A stretch of DNA of 15,566 nt from an uncultured Planctomycetaceae bacterium (GTDB lineage: Bacteria > Planctomycetota > Planctomycetia > Pirellulales > Pirellulaceae). The notes below the pieces were generated by a model. The model had not been told where the DNA came from and searched no databases. It saw nothing but the letters and a program-made list of their open reading frames with translations. The position numbers and the translations under genes were made by a program. The DNA lies in assembly GCA_903921945.1 (NCBI GenBank), contig CAIXSC010000164.1, forward strand, positions 1 through 15,566, read 5' to 3'. Below, piece after piece: positions 1-7,265 of this stretch; the stretch's first letter is position 1; the number at the start of each line of letters is the position of its first letter.

Positions 1-235
1 CCAGCAACGTCAGTTTGATCGCCTTCCACGCCGCCGGATCGGAGGAGCTGCGAGCATAAGCCCGCCAACCGTCCTGAAACGCTTCCAGGAAGACCGTCAG
101 CAGCGGCAGCGCTAAGAACAAACCGACGAAACCTATCGAGATGACAATCAACAGCCATCGAACCCAAACCGGGTCCTGGACCGCCGCTTGGTTCCGTCCG
201 ATCAGTTTCGCGCGTTGACCTGTTAAACCCGCCAT
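1..235 (-). CDS. cysW: Sulfate/thiosulfate ABC transporter permease CysW (5' part, cut by window edge)
   Basis: The first 78 codons of an inner-membrane permease are visible, beginning MAGLTGQRAKLIG and running into a membrane segment around residues 26-48 (VRWLLIVISIGFVGLFLALP) followed by LLTVFLEAFQDGW. This layout matches the N-terminus of CysW, the second permease of the CysTWA sulfate/thiosulfate importer. The ATG at 235 is preceded by GGAAGGGAG, a good ribosome-binding site lying in the last codons of cysT. Only 3 bases separate it from the cysT stop, so the two are almost certainly co-transcribed and translationally coupled. The name rests on position after cysT plus N-terminal similarity by eye; the diagnostic EAA loop lies outside the window. 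Confidence 0.85.
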   Translation of the reverse strand, partial: MAGLTGQRAKLIGRNQAAVQDPVWVRWLLIVISIGFVGLFLALPLLTVFLEAFQDGWRAYARSSSDPAAWKAIKLTLL

Positions 236-238
236 CGC

Positions 239-1102
239 TTAGACTCCCTTCCGTCCCGACGCTCCAACCCACCACTGCAATCCGTTGATCGCTAGCAGAA
301 TGAGGAAGGAGGCGAGCAGCATGACGACGGCGATCGCGGTCGCGCCGGCATAGTCGTACTGTTCTAATTTCGTGATGATCAGCAGCGGGGTGATTTCCGT
401 CTTGAGCGGCATGTTGCCGGAAATGAACACCACGGAGCCGTACTCGCCCACCGCTCGTGCGAACGCCAAAGCGAATCCCGTCAACAGGGAGGGCAGCAAT
501 CCGGGAAAAGTGACTCGCCAAAAAGTCTGCCAGCGTGTCGCGCCAAGACTGGCCGCCGCTTCCTCGGATTCGCCGTCCAGCTCTTCGATCGCCGGTTGCA
601 GCGTGCGCACCACAAACGGCAATCCGATGAAGGTCATGGCGATCGTCACCCCCAGCGGCGAGAAAGCCGATTTTATGCCGACCTCCGCCAGGTACTTGCC
701 GATCCACCCGTTCCGCGCGTAGATCGCCGTCAGCGCGATTCCCGACACCGCGGTCGGCAAGGCGAACGGCAGGTCCACCAGCGCGTCGATGAGTCGCCGT
801 CCCGGAAACCGATAACGCACGAGCGACCAAGCGACGCAAAAGCCGAACACGACGTTCACGAGCGCGCCGATGAGCGACGTTCCAAATGTCAAGCGATAGG
901 ACGCCACCACTCGCGGTTCGGACACCGCCTGCCAGAACTTTTCGAGCGGCATCGAGGCGGTGCGTACAAACAGCGCGGAGAGCGGTATTAACACAATGAT
1001 GCTTAGGTAGAGCACGGTGTAGCCGAGCGTCAGGCCGAAGCCGGGAAGCACACTGTGCTGGCGGAATCGCCAACGGGCAGCGCGCGGCGGGGGATCAATC
1101 AT
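239..1102 (-). CDS. cysT: Sulfate/thiosulfate ABC transporter permease CysT (CysU)
   Basis: A 287-residue integral membrane protein that pairs with CysW to form the sulfate/thiosulfate channel, powered by CysA (not in this window). Hydrophobic segments start around residues 22-45 and recur through the protein. The permease EAA loop is clear at about residues 181-201 (EAAASLGATRWQTFWRVTF then PG), which contacts the ATPase. AFARAVGEYGSVVFISGNMP and EITPLLIITKLEQYDYAGA are typical CysT stretches. E. coli CysU is about 277 residues, so length is normal. I chose the ATG at 1102 (MIDPPPRAAR); the frame stays open upstream to 1270 but that part overlaps the 3' end of the binding-protein gene and lacks family character. 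No lesion is seen, unlike the gene just upstream. The 79 bases between that gene and this one show no obvious promoter. Confidence 0.93.
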   Translation of the reverse strand: MIDPPPRAARWRFRQHSVLPGFGLTLGYTVLYLSIIVLIPLSALFVRTASMPLEKFWQAVSEPRVVASYRLTFGTSLIGALVNVVFGFCVAWSLVRYRFPGRRLIDALVDLPFALPTAVSGIALTAIYARNGWIGKYLAEVGIKSAFSPLGVTIAMTFIGLPFVVRTLQPAIEELDGESEEAAASLGATRWQTFWRVTFPGLLPSLLTGFALAFARAVGEYGSVVFISGNMPLKTEITPLLIITKLEQYDYAGATAIAVVMLLASFLILLAINGLQWWVGASGRKGV

Positions 1103-1181
1103 GGCGGGTGGTCCTGCTCGTCCTTGGCTTGGGAGTGGAATGCGCCCATCCCGTAGCGCGTTGTGGCCTCTGTCGGCGGCG

Positions 1182-2107
1182 TTACTTCTTTCCCGCCACC
1201 GATTCCAAAAGCCGGTCGAAGATGCCGCCATCGTCGAAGTGCGCGGGCTGCACGATCCGCCAGCCGCCAAAGACCTTGTCGATGGTGAACAATTCGATAG
1301 CCGGCAAAGCTTGCCGTTCCGCTTCCGGCACCCGTTGCGTTTCCGCCGGGCGATAATGATGTTGCGCCGCCAGCCGTTGGCCGGTTTCGGAGTACAGATA
1401 GTCCAAGTACGCCTTGGCTACGGCCGTGCCGCCGGGTCTGTCAATTTTTCGAACGAGCCCAACTCGCGTTTCAACGCGTATCCCCACGCGGCGAGATAAT
1501 TCCAGCGGGCGCCGCCGCTCGTCTTGGGATTCGGCGTGATCACGCTCACGTCCCCTTTCACCAAATCGCTCCAGTCCTTGATGCCTTTGGGGTTCCCTTT
1601 GCGAACGAGAAAGACAATGGTCGAGGTATAAGGCGCGCTATTATGCGGCAGCCGCTTCTGCCAATCGCTGGGGAATAGACCGGCTTTCTCCGCGATGGCA
1701 TCGATGTCGTAGGAGATCGCCAACGTCACGACGTCGGCCTCCAATCCATCGATCACGGCGCGGGCCTGCTTGCCACCGCCGCCATGCGATTGCTCAACGA
1801 CCACCTCCTGCCCCTCTTGCTAACGCCAGTGCTCGGCAAAAGCCCGGTTGAATTCTTCGTAGAACTCGCGGGTCGGATCGTAGGAGACATTCAGCAGCGT
1901 GACGGTCGGCTTGGCCCCTGCGCTTCCCGCTCCCTTGGCTCCAGCGGAGCTGTCACCGGCGGAACTGGGGCCCGTTCCGCCGCCGCATCCGATCGTGGTG
2001 ACGGAGGTCAGCAACGCGACCGCGATCCAAGCCAGCGAACTTGTCGCGCGGGTCGCGATCGGGGAAAGTGGGGCGGAGTGAATCATCCAGGGAAACTTGC
2101 GCGGCAT
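1182..2107 (-). pseudogene. sbp: Sulfate/thiosulfate-binding protein, interrupted by an amber codon and an out-of-frame deletion
   Basis: This is the periplasmic solute-binding component of the importer. It starts at the ATG at 2107 (MPRKFPW, with GAGG about 11 bases upstream). A hydrophobic leader follows, with a Cys (TIGC) that could be a weak lipobox, then a Gly/Ser/Ala-rich spacer. Family signatures are strong: LLNVSYDPTREFYEEFNRAF, EQSHGGGGKQARAVIDGLEA, APYTSTIVFLVRKGNPKG, VITPNPKTSGGARWNYLAAW and LFTIDKVFGGW. Two lesions break it. First, HWR is followed by TAG (1820-1822) and the same frame continues as QEGQEVVVEQSHGGGG. Second, after GYALKRELGSFEKL (about 1440) the frame hits a stop at 1418, and the C-terminus (GGTAVAKAYLDYLYSETGQR to the stop at 1182) is in another frame. 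Against the E. coli family, roughly 80 residues between these points, including the DSGARG and AWENEA regions, are missing. A full-consensus sigma-54 promoter precedes it. Either a true pseudogene or sequence error; the large deletion favours real decay or misassembly over a base-call slip. Confidence 0.88.
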
Positions 2108-2174
2108 AGCGTGAAAATCCTCGAGTGGAGGAGTCGGTATTTTTTGGGTTGGACCGTTCCGAGGAAGTCGTATC

Positions 2175-2189
2175 GCAACGGTCGTGCCA
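2175..2189 (-). promoter_or_regulatory. Sigma-54 (RpoN) promoter for the sulfate transport operon
   Basis: On the minus strand the sequence reads TGGCACGACCGTTGC, which matches the -24/-12 consensus TGGCACR-N4-TTGC at every defined position. The -24 GG lies at 2188-2187 and the -12 GC at 2176-2175, with the required spacing. A start site about 12 bases downstream would fall near 2163, giving a leader of roughly 56 bases before the ATG at 2107 of the sulfate-binding gene. The divergently encoded neighbour (from 2313) is a sigma-54 enhancer-binding protein, which independently supports the call. Confidence 0.85.
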
Positions 2190-2208
2190 ACGATGCGGCC
2201 GGCTCGCT

Positions 2209-2226
2209 TTGGCACGCGATTGCCAA
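2209..2226. promoter_or_regulatory. Inverted repeat TTGGCA-N6-TGCCAA, possible operator
   Basis: Two perfect 6-base arms (TTGGCA at 2209-2214 and TGCCAA at 2221-2226) flank the spacer CGCGAT. The site sits in the divergent region, about 20 bases upstream of the -24 element of the sulfate operon promoter. An additional TGCCAA half-site at 2185-2190 overlaps that -24 element. It could be a binding site for the neighbouring enhancer-binding protein or for a repressor. Enhancer sites for sigma-54 activators usually lie farther upstream (about -80 to -150), so the function is inferred only. Confidence 0.4.
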
Positions 2227-2312
2227 GGCTGGTAATTGGGAGCGGCTGCACAGGCCGTTTCCGTGATATATGCTGGCAACGCCCCGTGGCATTTCATGGA
2301 CGACCGTGACCG

Positions 2313-3535
2313 ATGACGGATTCAACGTTTGAACAAGACCCGCCTTTTCGCACCGTTCTGCTGGAGGTTTGGCAGGAGGCATGCCGGCACATCGAGATTC
2401 CCGAGTCGTGCGGGACGATCGCGCGGCTGTTGGGGCGGCATCTGCCGTTAGAGTTTCTCTTGGTGCGGCGGCTGGACGCCGCGAGCGATTCATGCCCGGT
2501 CGACACGATCCCATGGACCGTTCATCCGAGTGAACTGCGGGGCGATTCCCGCGGAACTGATCGATTCGCAATTGTTCGGGCATGAGAAGGGAAGTTTTAC
2601 GGGCGCCTCGGACACGCGGAAGGGCTGGTTCGAACGGGCGGACGGCGGCACGCTGTTCCTGGACGAAATTGGCGAGTTGCCGTTGCCGGCGCAGGTGCGG
2701 TTGTTGCGGGTGCTGCAAGACGGGTTTGTCGAGCGTGTCGGCGGGCAGCAGCCAATCCGCGTCGATGTGCGGATCGTCGCCGCCACTCACCGCAATCTGG
2801 CGGCGATGGTGACGTCGGGCGACTTTCGCGAGGATTTGTGGTATCGCGTCAACGTGTTTCCGATTCTCTTGCCGCGGCTCCGCGAGCGGCTTGAGGACAT
2901 CCCTGCGCTCGCCCGTCACTTCGCTCAGCGGGCCGCGAATCGCTTCGGACTGTCTTACGTCGAGCCGACGGTAGCGGACCTGGCGCAGCTCTGCGATTAC
3001 TCGTGGCCAGGCAACATCCGCGAACTCGGAGCGGTCATCGACCGGGCCGCGATCCTGGGAAATGGCAAGCGGTTGGAAGTCGCCATGGCTCTCGGGTTCG
3101 GCGGCTCGTTGACGGCTCCTCCTCCGCCAGCCGCAATCCCATCGTCGGGCGCAATCCCATCGTCGGGCGCAATCCCATCGTCGGGCGCAAACCCATCATC
3201 GGGTGCAAACACTCCGGGCGCAAATAGTCCAGGCACGAACAACTCGGCGACGGCGGCTGCGGCGACGGCGGGACTGGCTGGTGCGGCGACCGAGTCGCCG
3301 CCAAGCGACGTCGCCGAGGCGATGGTCGCGGCGCGCGGTGTCGACGATGTGTTGGCCTCGCGATTCCTGACGCTCGATGAAGCGATGAAGGCGCATATCG
3401 AGCGGGCCTTGATCGCGACGCGGGGCCGCATCGAAGGACGCACGGGGGCGGCGGCGATCCTGGGAATCAACCCCGCACACCTTGCGAGCGCGAATGCGTA
3501 AACTGGGACTTGAATGGTCCCGCTTTCGCGACTGA
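2313..3535 (+). pseudogene. Sigma-54-dependent enhancer-binding regulator, with internal deletion and 3' frameshift
   Basis: This is a divergent activator that would switch on the sulfate operon through RpoN. The N-terminus (MTDSTFEQDPPFRTVLLEVW, then EACRHIEIPES) runs in one frame to about 2480. From about 2482 a different frame carries the AAA+ core: AIHARSTRSHGPFIRVNCG, the sigma-54-contacting loop GSFTGA, Walker B GGTLFLDEIGELP, sensor I IVAATHRNL, the arginine-finger region DLWYRVNVFPILL and WPGNIREL. The sensor (GAF-like in relatives, from memory) and the Walker A GExGxGKE stretch that normally precede AIHARS are absent from all the sequence between. After a repeat-rich linker comes the Fis-type domain (LDEAMKAHIERALIATRGRI). 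At 3471-3474 a CCCC run shifts the frame, giving an early stop at 3499. Removing one C restores NPHTLRARMRKLGLEWSRFR to the stop at 3533, a typical helix-turn-helix end. As written the product cannot bind ATP and lacks its recognition helix. No strong ribosome-binding site precedes 2313; that start was chosen because the N-terminus looks conserved. Confidence 0.85.
3133..3234 (+). repeat. 18-bp tandem repeat in the regulator linker (AIPSSG units)
   Basis: Three identical copies of an 18-base unit starting GCAATCCCATCG (3133-3186) are followed by a diverged copy (3187-3204) and two 15-base variants (3205-3219, 3220-3234). They encode AIPSSG three times, ANPSSG, ANTPG and ANSPG, forming a flexible linker between the AAA+ core and the DNA-binding domain. 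The unit is a multiple of three, so copy-number change would keep the frame. Confidence 0.9.
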
Positions 3536-3559
3536 CAGGCCCTCGCGAGGAACACGATC

Positions 3560-6500
3560 ATGACTTGCGGCGATACCCGGTGCGCAGCCGATCGACCGAG
3601 GGCATTCTTTCCTACTCCCCGACGCAGCGATGCGCGCCGCTTTCTCCTGGCGGTGGCGTGGTGGATGGCGTCAACGACCGTCTTCGCCCCGTGGGCGCTG
3701 GGGCAGGGATTTCCGGCCGCCGAGGCTGTGAAGCGAATGAAGGTGCCGGCGGGCTTCGACGTCCGAGTGGTCGCCGCGGAACCGCTCGTGCGGCAACCGG
3801 TGGCGATCGAATTCGACGATCGGGGCCGGCTATGGGTCATCCAGTACTTGCAATATCCGAACCCCGAAGGACTCAAGCGAGTCGCCGTCGATCGCTATTC
3901 GCGCACGAAGTACGACCGCGTGCCGGAGCCGCCGCCGCGCGGGCCTCGTGGCGCGGACCGGATCACGATCCTGGAAGATACGGATGGCGACGGACAAGCG
4001 GATCGTGGCCGCGACTTCGTCAGCGGGCTGAACTTGGCGACGGGGCTAGCGTTCGGCCATGGCGGCGTGTTCGTGCTGCAAACGCCCTACCTGCTGTTTT
4101 ACGCGGACCGTGATCGGGACGACCGGCCGGATGGCGATCCGGAAGTGCTGCTCACAGGCTTCGGCATGGAAGACGCGCACAGCGTCGCGAACTCGCTGAC
4201 GTGGGGACCGGACGGCTGGCTGTATGGCTGCCAGGGGAGCACCGTGACGGCGAATATCCGCGGCATCGAGTTCCAACAGGGTGTCTGGCGCTACCATCCC
4301 GTGACGAAAGCGTTCGAGCTGTTCTGCGAAGGCGGCGGCAATTCGTGGGGGCTCGATTTCGACCGTCGAGGCCGATTGTTCTACAGCACCAATTACGGCG
4401 GCCACACGCTGTTGCACGGCGTGCAAGGCGCGTATTACATCAAGTCGTTCGGCAAACACGGGGCGTTACACAACCCGCATGCTTATGGTTATTTCGAACA
4501 CGCGCCGCACGCGAATTTTCGCGGCGGACATGTGACCGTCGGCGGCATCGTCTATCAAGCGGACAACCTGCCCGCCAAGTTTCGCGACACGTACATCGCG
4601 GGCGACCTGCTCGGCCACGGCGTCCACTGGCATGCTGTCCACCCGCACGGCTCGACGGTCCGCACCGCGCATGGCGGCGAACTGCTGGTCGCAGGCGATT
4701 CATGGTTCGCGCCGACCGATCTGATCACCGGTCCCGACGGCGCCCTGTACATCGCCGACTGGCATGACGCCCGCACCGCTCATCCCGATCCCGATGCCGA
4801 TTGGGATCGTTCCAATGGCCGCATCTATCGACTGGCGTACGAACCGAGAGCCTCCCCAGAAACGGCGTCCACCGCGGTAACTTCCACGGAAACGGCGTCC
4901 ACGGCGATCGCGTCTACAGAAACGTCTCCCACAGCACTCGCACGCGGCCCCGCACCCCGACCCGCCGTCGCCGCTGCCGTCACCCCTGCCATCGCCCCTG
5001 CCATCGACTCGGCGATCGCCCCGCCGCCCCGCGACTTTGCACGGTTAACGGTCCACGAACTTCATCAGCTCCACTCGCATCCCAATCAGTGGCACGTTCG
5101 CCGCTCGCGTCTGGAACTGATCCGTCGCTGGCACGACCAAGCGCTGTCCCGAACTCCCAAGCAGCCGCCACTTCAAGCGCGTAAGGATGACGACTTGCTC
5201 GCACTGCGGCAGCGGCTCCGCGACCAACTTGTCGAGTCCACTCGACCGCCCGCACAACCGCCCGCGGGACCTGCCGCTGCGAGCCACGCCGGACCCACCG
5301 AACTCGCGGCGCTCGAAGCGTTGTGGACGCTAAATGGGTTGGAAGGATTCGACGAGTCGGTCGCTGTGGAGACTCTGAACAGTCCCCACGCGTCGATCCG
5401 CGCTTGGACCATTCGTCTTCTGGGCGACGCGGGGCGTCTTTCGCCCGAGTTGGCTCACCGACTCGACTCGCTGGCGGAGACCGAGGCGGATGTCGGGGTG
5501 CGTCAACAGTTGGCGGCGAGCGCCGCGCGGTTTGCGGCACGCGACGCGCTGCCAATCATCAATGCCAACATCAATCGCGACCTCGCGTCGGACCGGGCCG
5601 ATCCGTTCCTGCCGCTGCTCTGGTGGTGGGCTGTCGAACGGCACAGTGTGTCGGGCCGCGACGAGGTGTTGAAACGTTTTACACGGCCGACCTTGTGGAA
5701 ATCGACTCTCGGCCGCGACGTGCTGCTACCCAGACTCATCCGCCGCTACGCCGCCGAGTCATCCCGCGAGGGTCTCGACTCCGTCGCGCGGCTGCTCGCG
5801 GCAGCCCCTGACGAAGCGGATCGAGCGGCACTTTGGCCGCCCGTGCTGCTCGGCTGGCGCGAACAGCCCCGGGGACAACGCACAGATACTTGGATGCGCG
5901 AAGCACGCGATTCGGCGTTCGGCATCCGCGTGTTGGAAGCATGGCGCCGGTCCCCGAACAACTCGACACTGCTCGACCTCGCCCTGGCGTTGCGATTCGA
6001 TGCCACGCGCGACCATGTCCGCCGCATCGCGTTCGCAACCATCCGGTCCCCCGCCCCGACGTCCCCCGCCCCGGCGTCTCCCGCCCCGACGTCCCCCGTG
6101 CCGCCAGCCCCCGCGCCGAAGGCGGTTCCCATGTCGACCCCGACGGCCTCGGCAGAAGCGCTGGCAGCCCAGGTGGCGATGCAGGCCGCCGCGCTGGAGC
6201 GACTCGCGCCGCTGGGCGATCCCGAGCATCTCCAACCCGCCCTGGAGCTGTTCCAATCGAACCAGCCTGAGTTGATTCGGCTGGCCGCCTTGCGAGTGCT
6301 TGCGGAATTGGACGATCCGAAGTTGCCGGCTGCGCTGATCGAACAGTATCTCGACTCGACATCGCCCGCCGTGCGAACCCAAGTGCGAACGAACTTGCTG
6401 TCCCGCGCGTCGTCCGCGAAAGCGTGGCTGGAAGCTGTCGATCGCGGTCAAGTCCCAGCGTCGGCAACAACGCTCGAGGAAATCCGTCGCGTCGCGTTGT

Positions 6501-7024
6501 TCGAATCCGAGGAACTCAATCGGCTGGTCGTCAAACATTGGGGCAAGCTGGACAGCGGCACGCGCGAGGAAAAACTGGCCGAGGTACGGCGGCTGAATAA
6601 CGACCTGCGAGCAGCGGCTGGCAACGCGGATGCGGGCCGACTGCTGTTCCGGCAACACTGCGGCGCCTGTCATCCGTTGTTCGGGGAGGGCGCGAAAGTC
6701 GGCCCCGACTTGACGACGGCGAATCGCCAAGACCGCGATTTCTTGCTGGTTAGCATGGTCGACCCGAGCAGCGTCATTCGAAAAGAGTATGTCGCGGTGG
6801 TGGTGGAAACCAACGCGGGCCGCACGTTGTCCGGACTGCCTGTCGCCAAGTCCGATAGCTCGATGACGCTCGTCGATAGCAAAGGGGAACGGCAGGAACT
6901 GCCGCTGTCGGAGATCGCCGAGCTGCGTGATTCGCCCGTGTCGTTGATGCCGGAAAACCTCTACCGCCAGTTCACACCCCAGCAACTGCGCGACCTATTC
7001 GCCTACCTGCAGCGAGTGCCGTGA
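3560..7024 (+). CDS. Secreted PVC-type membrane-bound dehydrogenase with HEAT-like repeats and C-terminal haem (CxxCH) domain
   Basis: A 1154-residue exported redox protein. The start at 3560 has GAGGAA 8 bases upstream and gives a long basic n-region, then the leader core (RRFLLAVAWWMASTTVFAPW, ending ALGQG). Residues about 50-415 form the sorbosone/glucose-dehydrogenase-like beta-propeller domain found in planctomycetes (VPAGFDVRVVAAEPLVRQPV, ITILEDTDGDGQADR, DLITGPDGALYIADWHD). A low-complexity linker follows (about 430-500), then an alpha-helical HEAT-like region (about 530-1010) interrupted by an SPAPT-repeat linker. The C-terminal cytochrome-like domain has GRLLFRQHCGACHPLFGEGA with haem-binding C1034, C1037 and H1038, and a later Met in SLMPENLYRQF that could be the second ligand. 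Substrate is unknown; such proteins are thought to oxidise sugars or related alcohols in the periplasm, but this is a family guess. It begins 24 bases after the restored end of the regulator, yet no functional link is apparent. No lesion is seen over 3.4 kb. Confidence 0.9.
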   Translation: MTCGDTRCAADRPRAFFPTPRRSDARRFLLAVAWWMASTTVFAPWALGQGFPAAEAVKRMKVPAGFDVRVVAAEPLVRQPVAIEFDDRGRLWVIQYLQYPNPEGLKRVAVDRYSRTKYDRVPEPPPRGPRGADRITILEDTDGDGQADRGRDFVSGLNLATGLAFGHGGVFVLQTPYLLFYADRDRDDRPDGDPEVLLTGFGMEDAHSVANSLTWGPDGWLYGCQGSTVTANIRGIEFQQGVWRYHPVTKAFELFCEGGGNSWGLDFDRRGRLFYSTNYGGHTLLHGVQGAYYIKSFGKHGALHNPHAYGYFEHAPHANFRGGHVTVGGIVYQADNLPAKFRDTYIAGDLLGHGVHWHAVHPHGSTVRTAHGGELLVAGDSWFAPTDLITGPDGALYIADWHDARTAHPDPDADWDRSNGRIYRLAYEPRASPETASTAVTSTETASTAIASTETSPTALARGPAPRPAVAAAVTPAIAPAIDSAIAPPPRDFARLTVHELHQLHSHPNQWHVRRSRLELIRRWHDQALSRTPKQPPLQARKDDDLLALRQRLRDQLVESTRPPAQPPAGPAAASHAGPTELAALEALWTLNGLEGFDESVAVETLNSPHASIRAWTIRLLGDAGRLSPELAHRLDSLAETEADVGVRQQLAASAARFAARDALPIINANINRDLASDRADPFLPLLWWWAVERHSVSGRDEVLKRFTRPTLWKSTLGRDVLLPRLIRRYAAESSREGLDSVARLLAAAPDEADRAALWPPVLLGWREQPRGQRTDTWMREARDSAFGIRVLEAWRRSPNNSTLLDLALALRFDATRDHVRRIAFATIRSPAPTSPAPASPAPTSPVPPAPAPKAVPMSTPTASAEALAAQVAMQAAALERLAPLGDPEHLQPALELFQSNQPELIRLAALRVLAELDDPKLPAALIEQYLDSTSPAVRTQVRTNLLSRASSAKAWLEAVDRGQVPASATTLEEIRRVALFESEELNRLVVKHWGKLDSGTREEKLAEVRRLNNDLRAAAGNADAGRLLFRQHCGACHPLFGEGAKVGPDLTTANRQDRDFLLVSMVDPSSVIRKEYVAVVVETNAGRTLSGLPVAKSDSSMTLVDSKGERQELPLSEIAELRDSPVSLMPENLYRQFTPQQLRDLFAYLQRVP
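4859..4948 (+). repeat. 30-bp tandem repeat in the dehydrogenase linker (ETASTA units)
   Basis: Three consecutive 30-base units (4859-4888, 4889-4918, 4919-4948) encode ETASTAVTST, ETASTAIAST and ETSPTALARG. The first two are nearly identical and the third has diverged. Beyond them an Ala/Pro-rich stretch (PAIAPAIDSAIAPPP) continues the low-complexity linker between the propeller and the HEAT-like region. Confidence 0.85.
6047..6121 (+). repeat. 15-bp tandem repeat in the HEAT-like region (SPAPT units)
   Basis: Five 15-base units at 6047-6061, 6062-6076, 6077-6091, 6092-6106 and 6107-6121 encode SPAPT, SPAPA, SPAPT, SPVPP and APAPK at residues 830-854. They form a Pro/Ala linker inserted between helical repeats. 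The first three units differ from one another at one or two bases, suggesting recent slippage. Confidence 0.88.
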
Positions 7025-7265
7025 GTCGTTGCCTTGGCGCGAACGACGCTCAAGCCAGCTCTTCGGCGCCCACTCCATCGTCCACCATCCACAGCGACAT
7101 TGACGGAGACCCATCACGATGCACGGCGTTCGACAAGCTCGATGGCGCACGCAACGATCGTCACCGGCGTTGGGGGCGAGACACGGCACCGGGGGCGTCG
7201 CGCGCCACGCCGATGGATGGTGTGCCGTGACCGCTTTCTGTTCCATCTTGGCAATAAGACTTTTG

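Noticed and set aside
1103..1270. Longer N-terminus for CysT (frame open to 1270)
   Set aside because: It overlaps the binding-protein C-terminus and shows no membrane or family character; MIDPPP at 1102 is the natural start.
1820..1822. TAG in the sulfate-binding gene as a recoded (read-through or pyrrolysine) codon
   Set aside because: No recoding signal is visible, the family does not use one there, and the gene also has a large out-of-frame deletion, so a nonsense lesion is simpler.
2209..2225. Plus-strand TTGGCACGCGATTGCC as a second sigma-54 promoter for the regulator
   Set aside because: The distance between the GG and GC doublets is one base too short for the -24/-12 geometry; treated as an inverted repeat instead.
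5759..6985. Long minus-strand ORF (408 codons) opposite the dehydrogenase gene
   Set aside because: Shadow of a GC-rich gene; its translation is Arg/Gly/His-rich low complexity without family features, while the plus-strand frame has clear domains.
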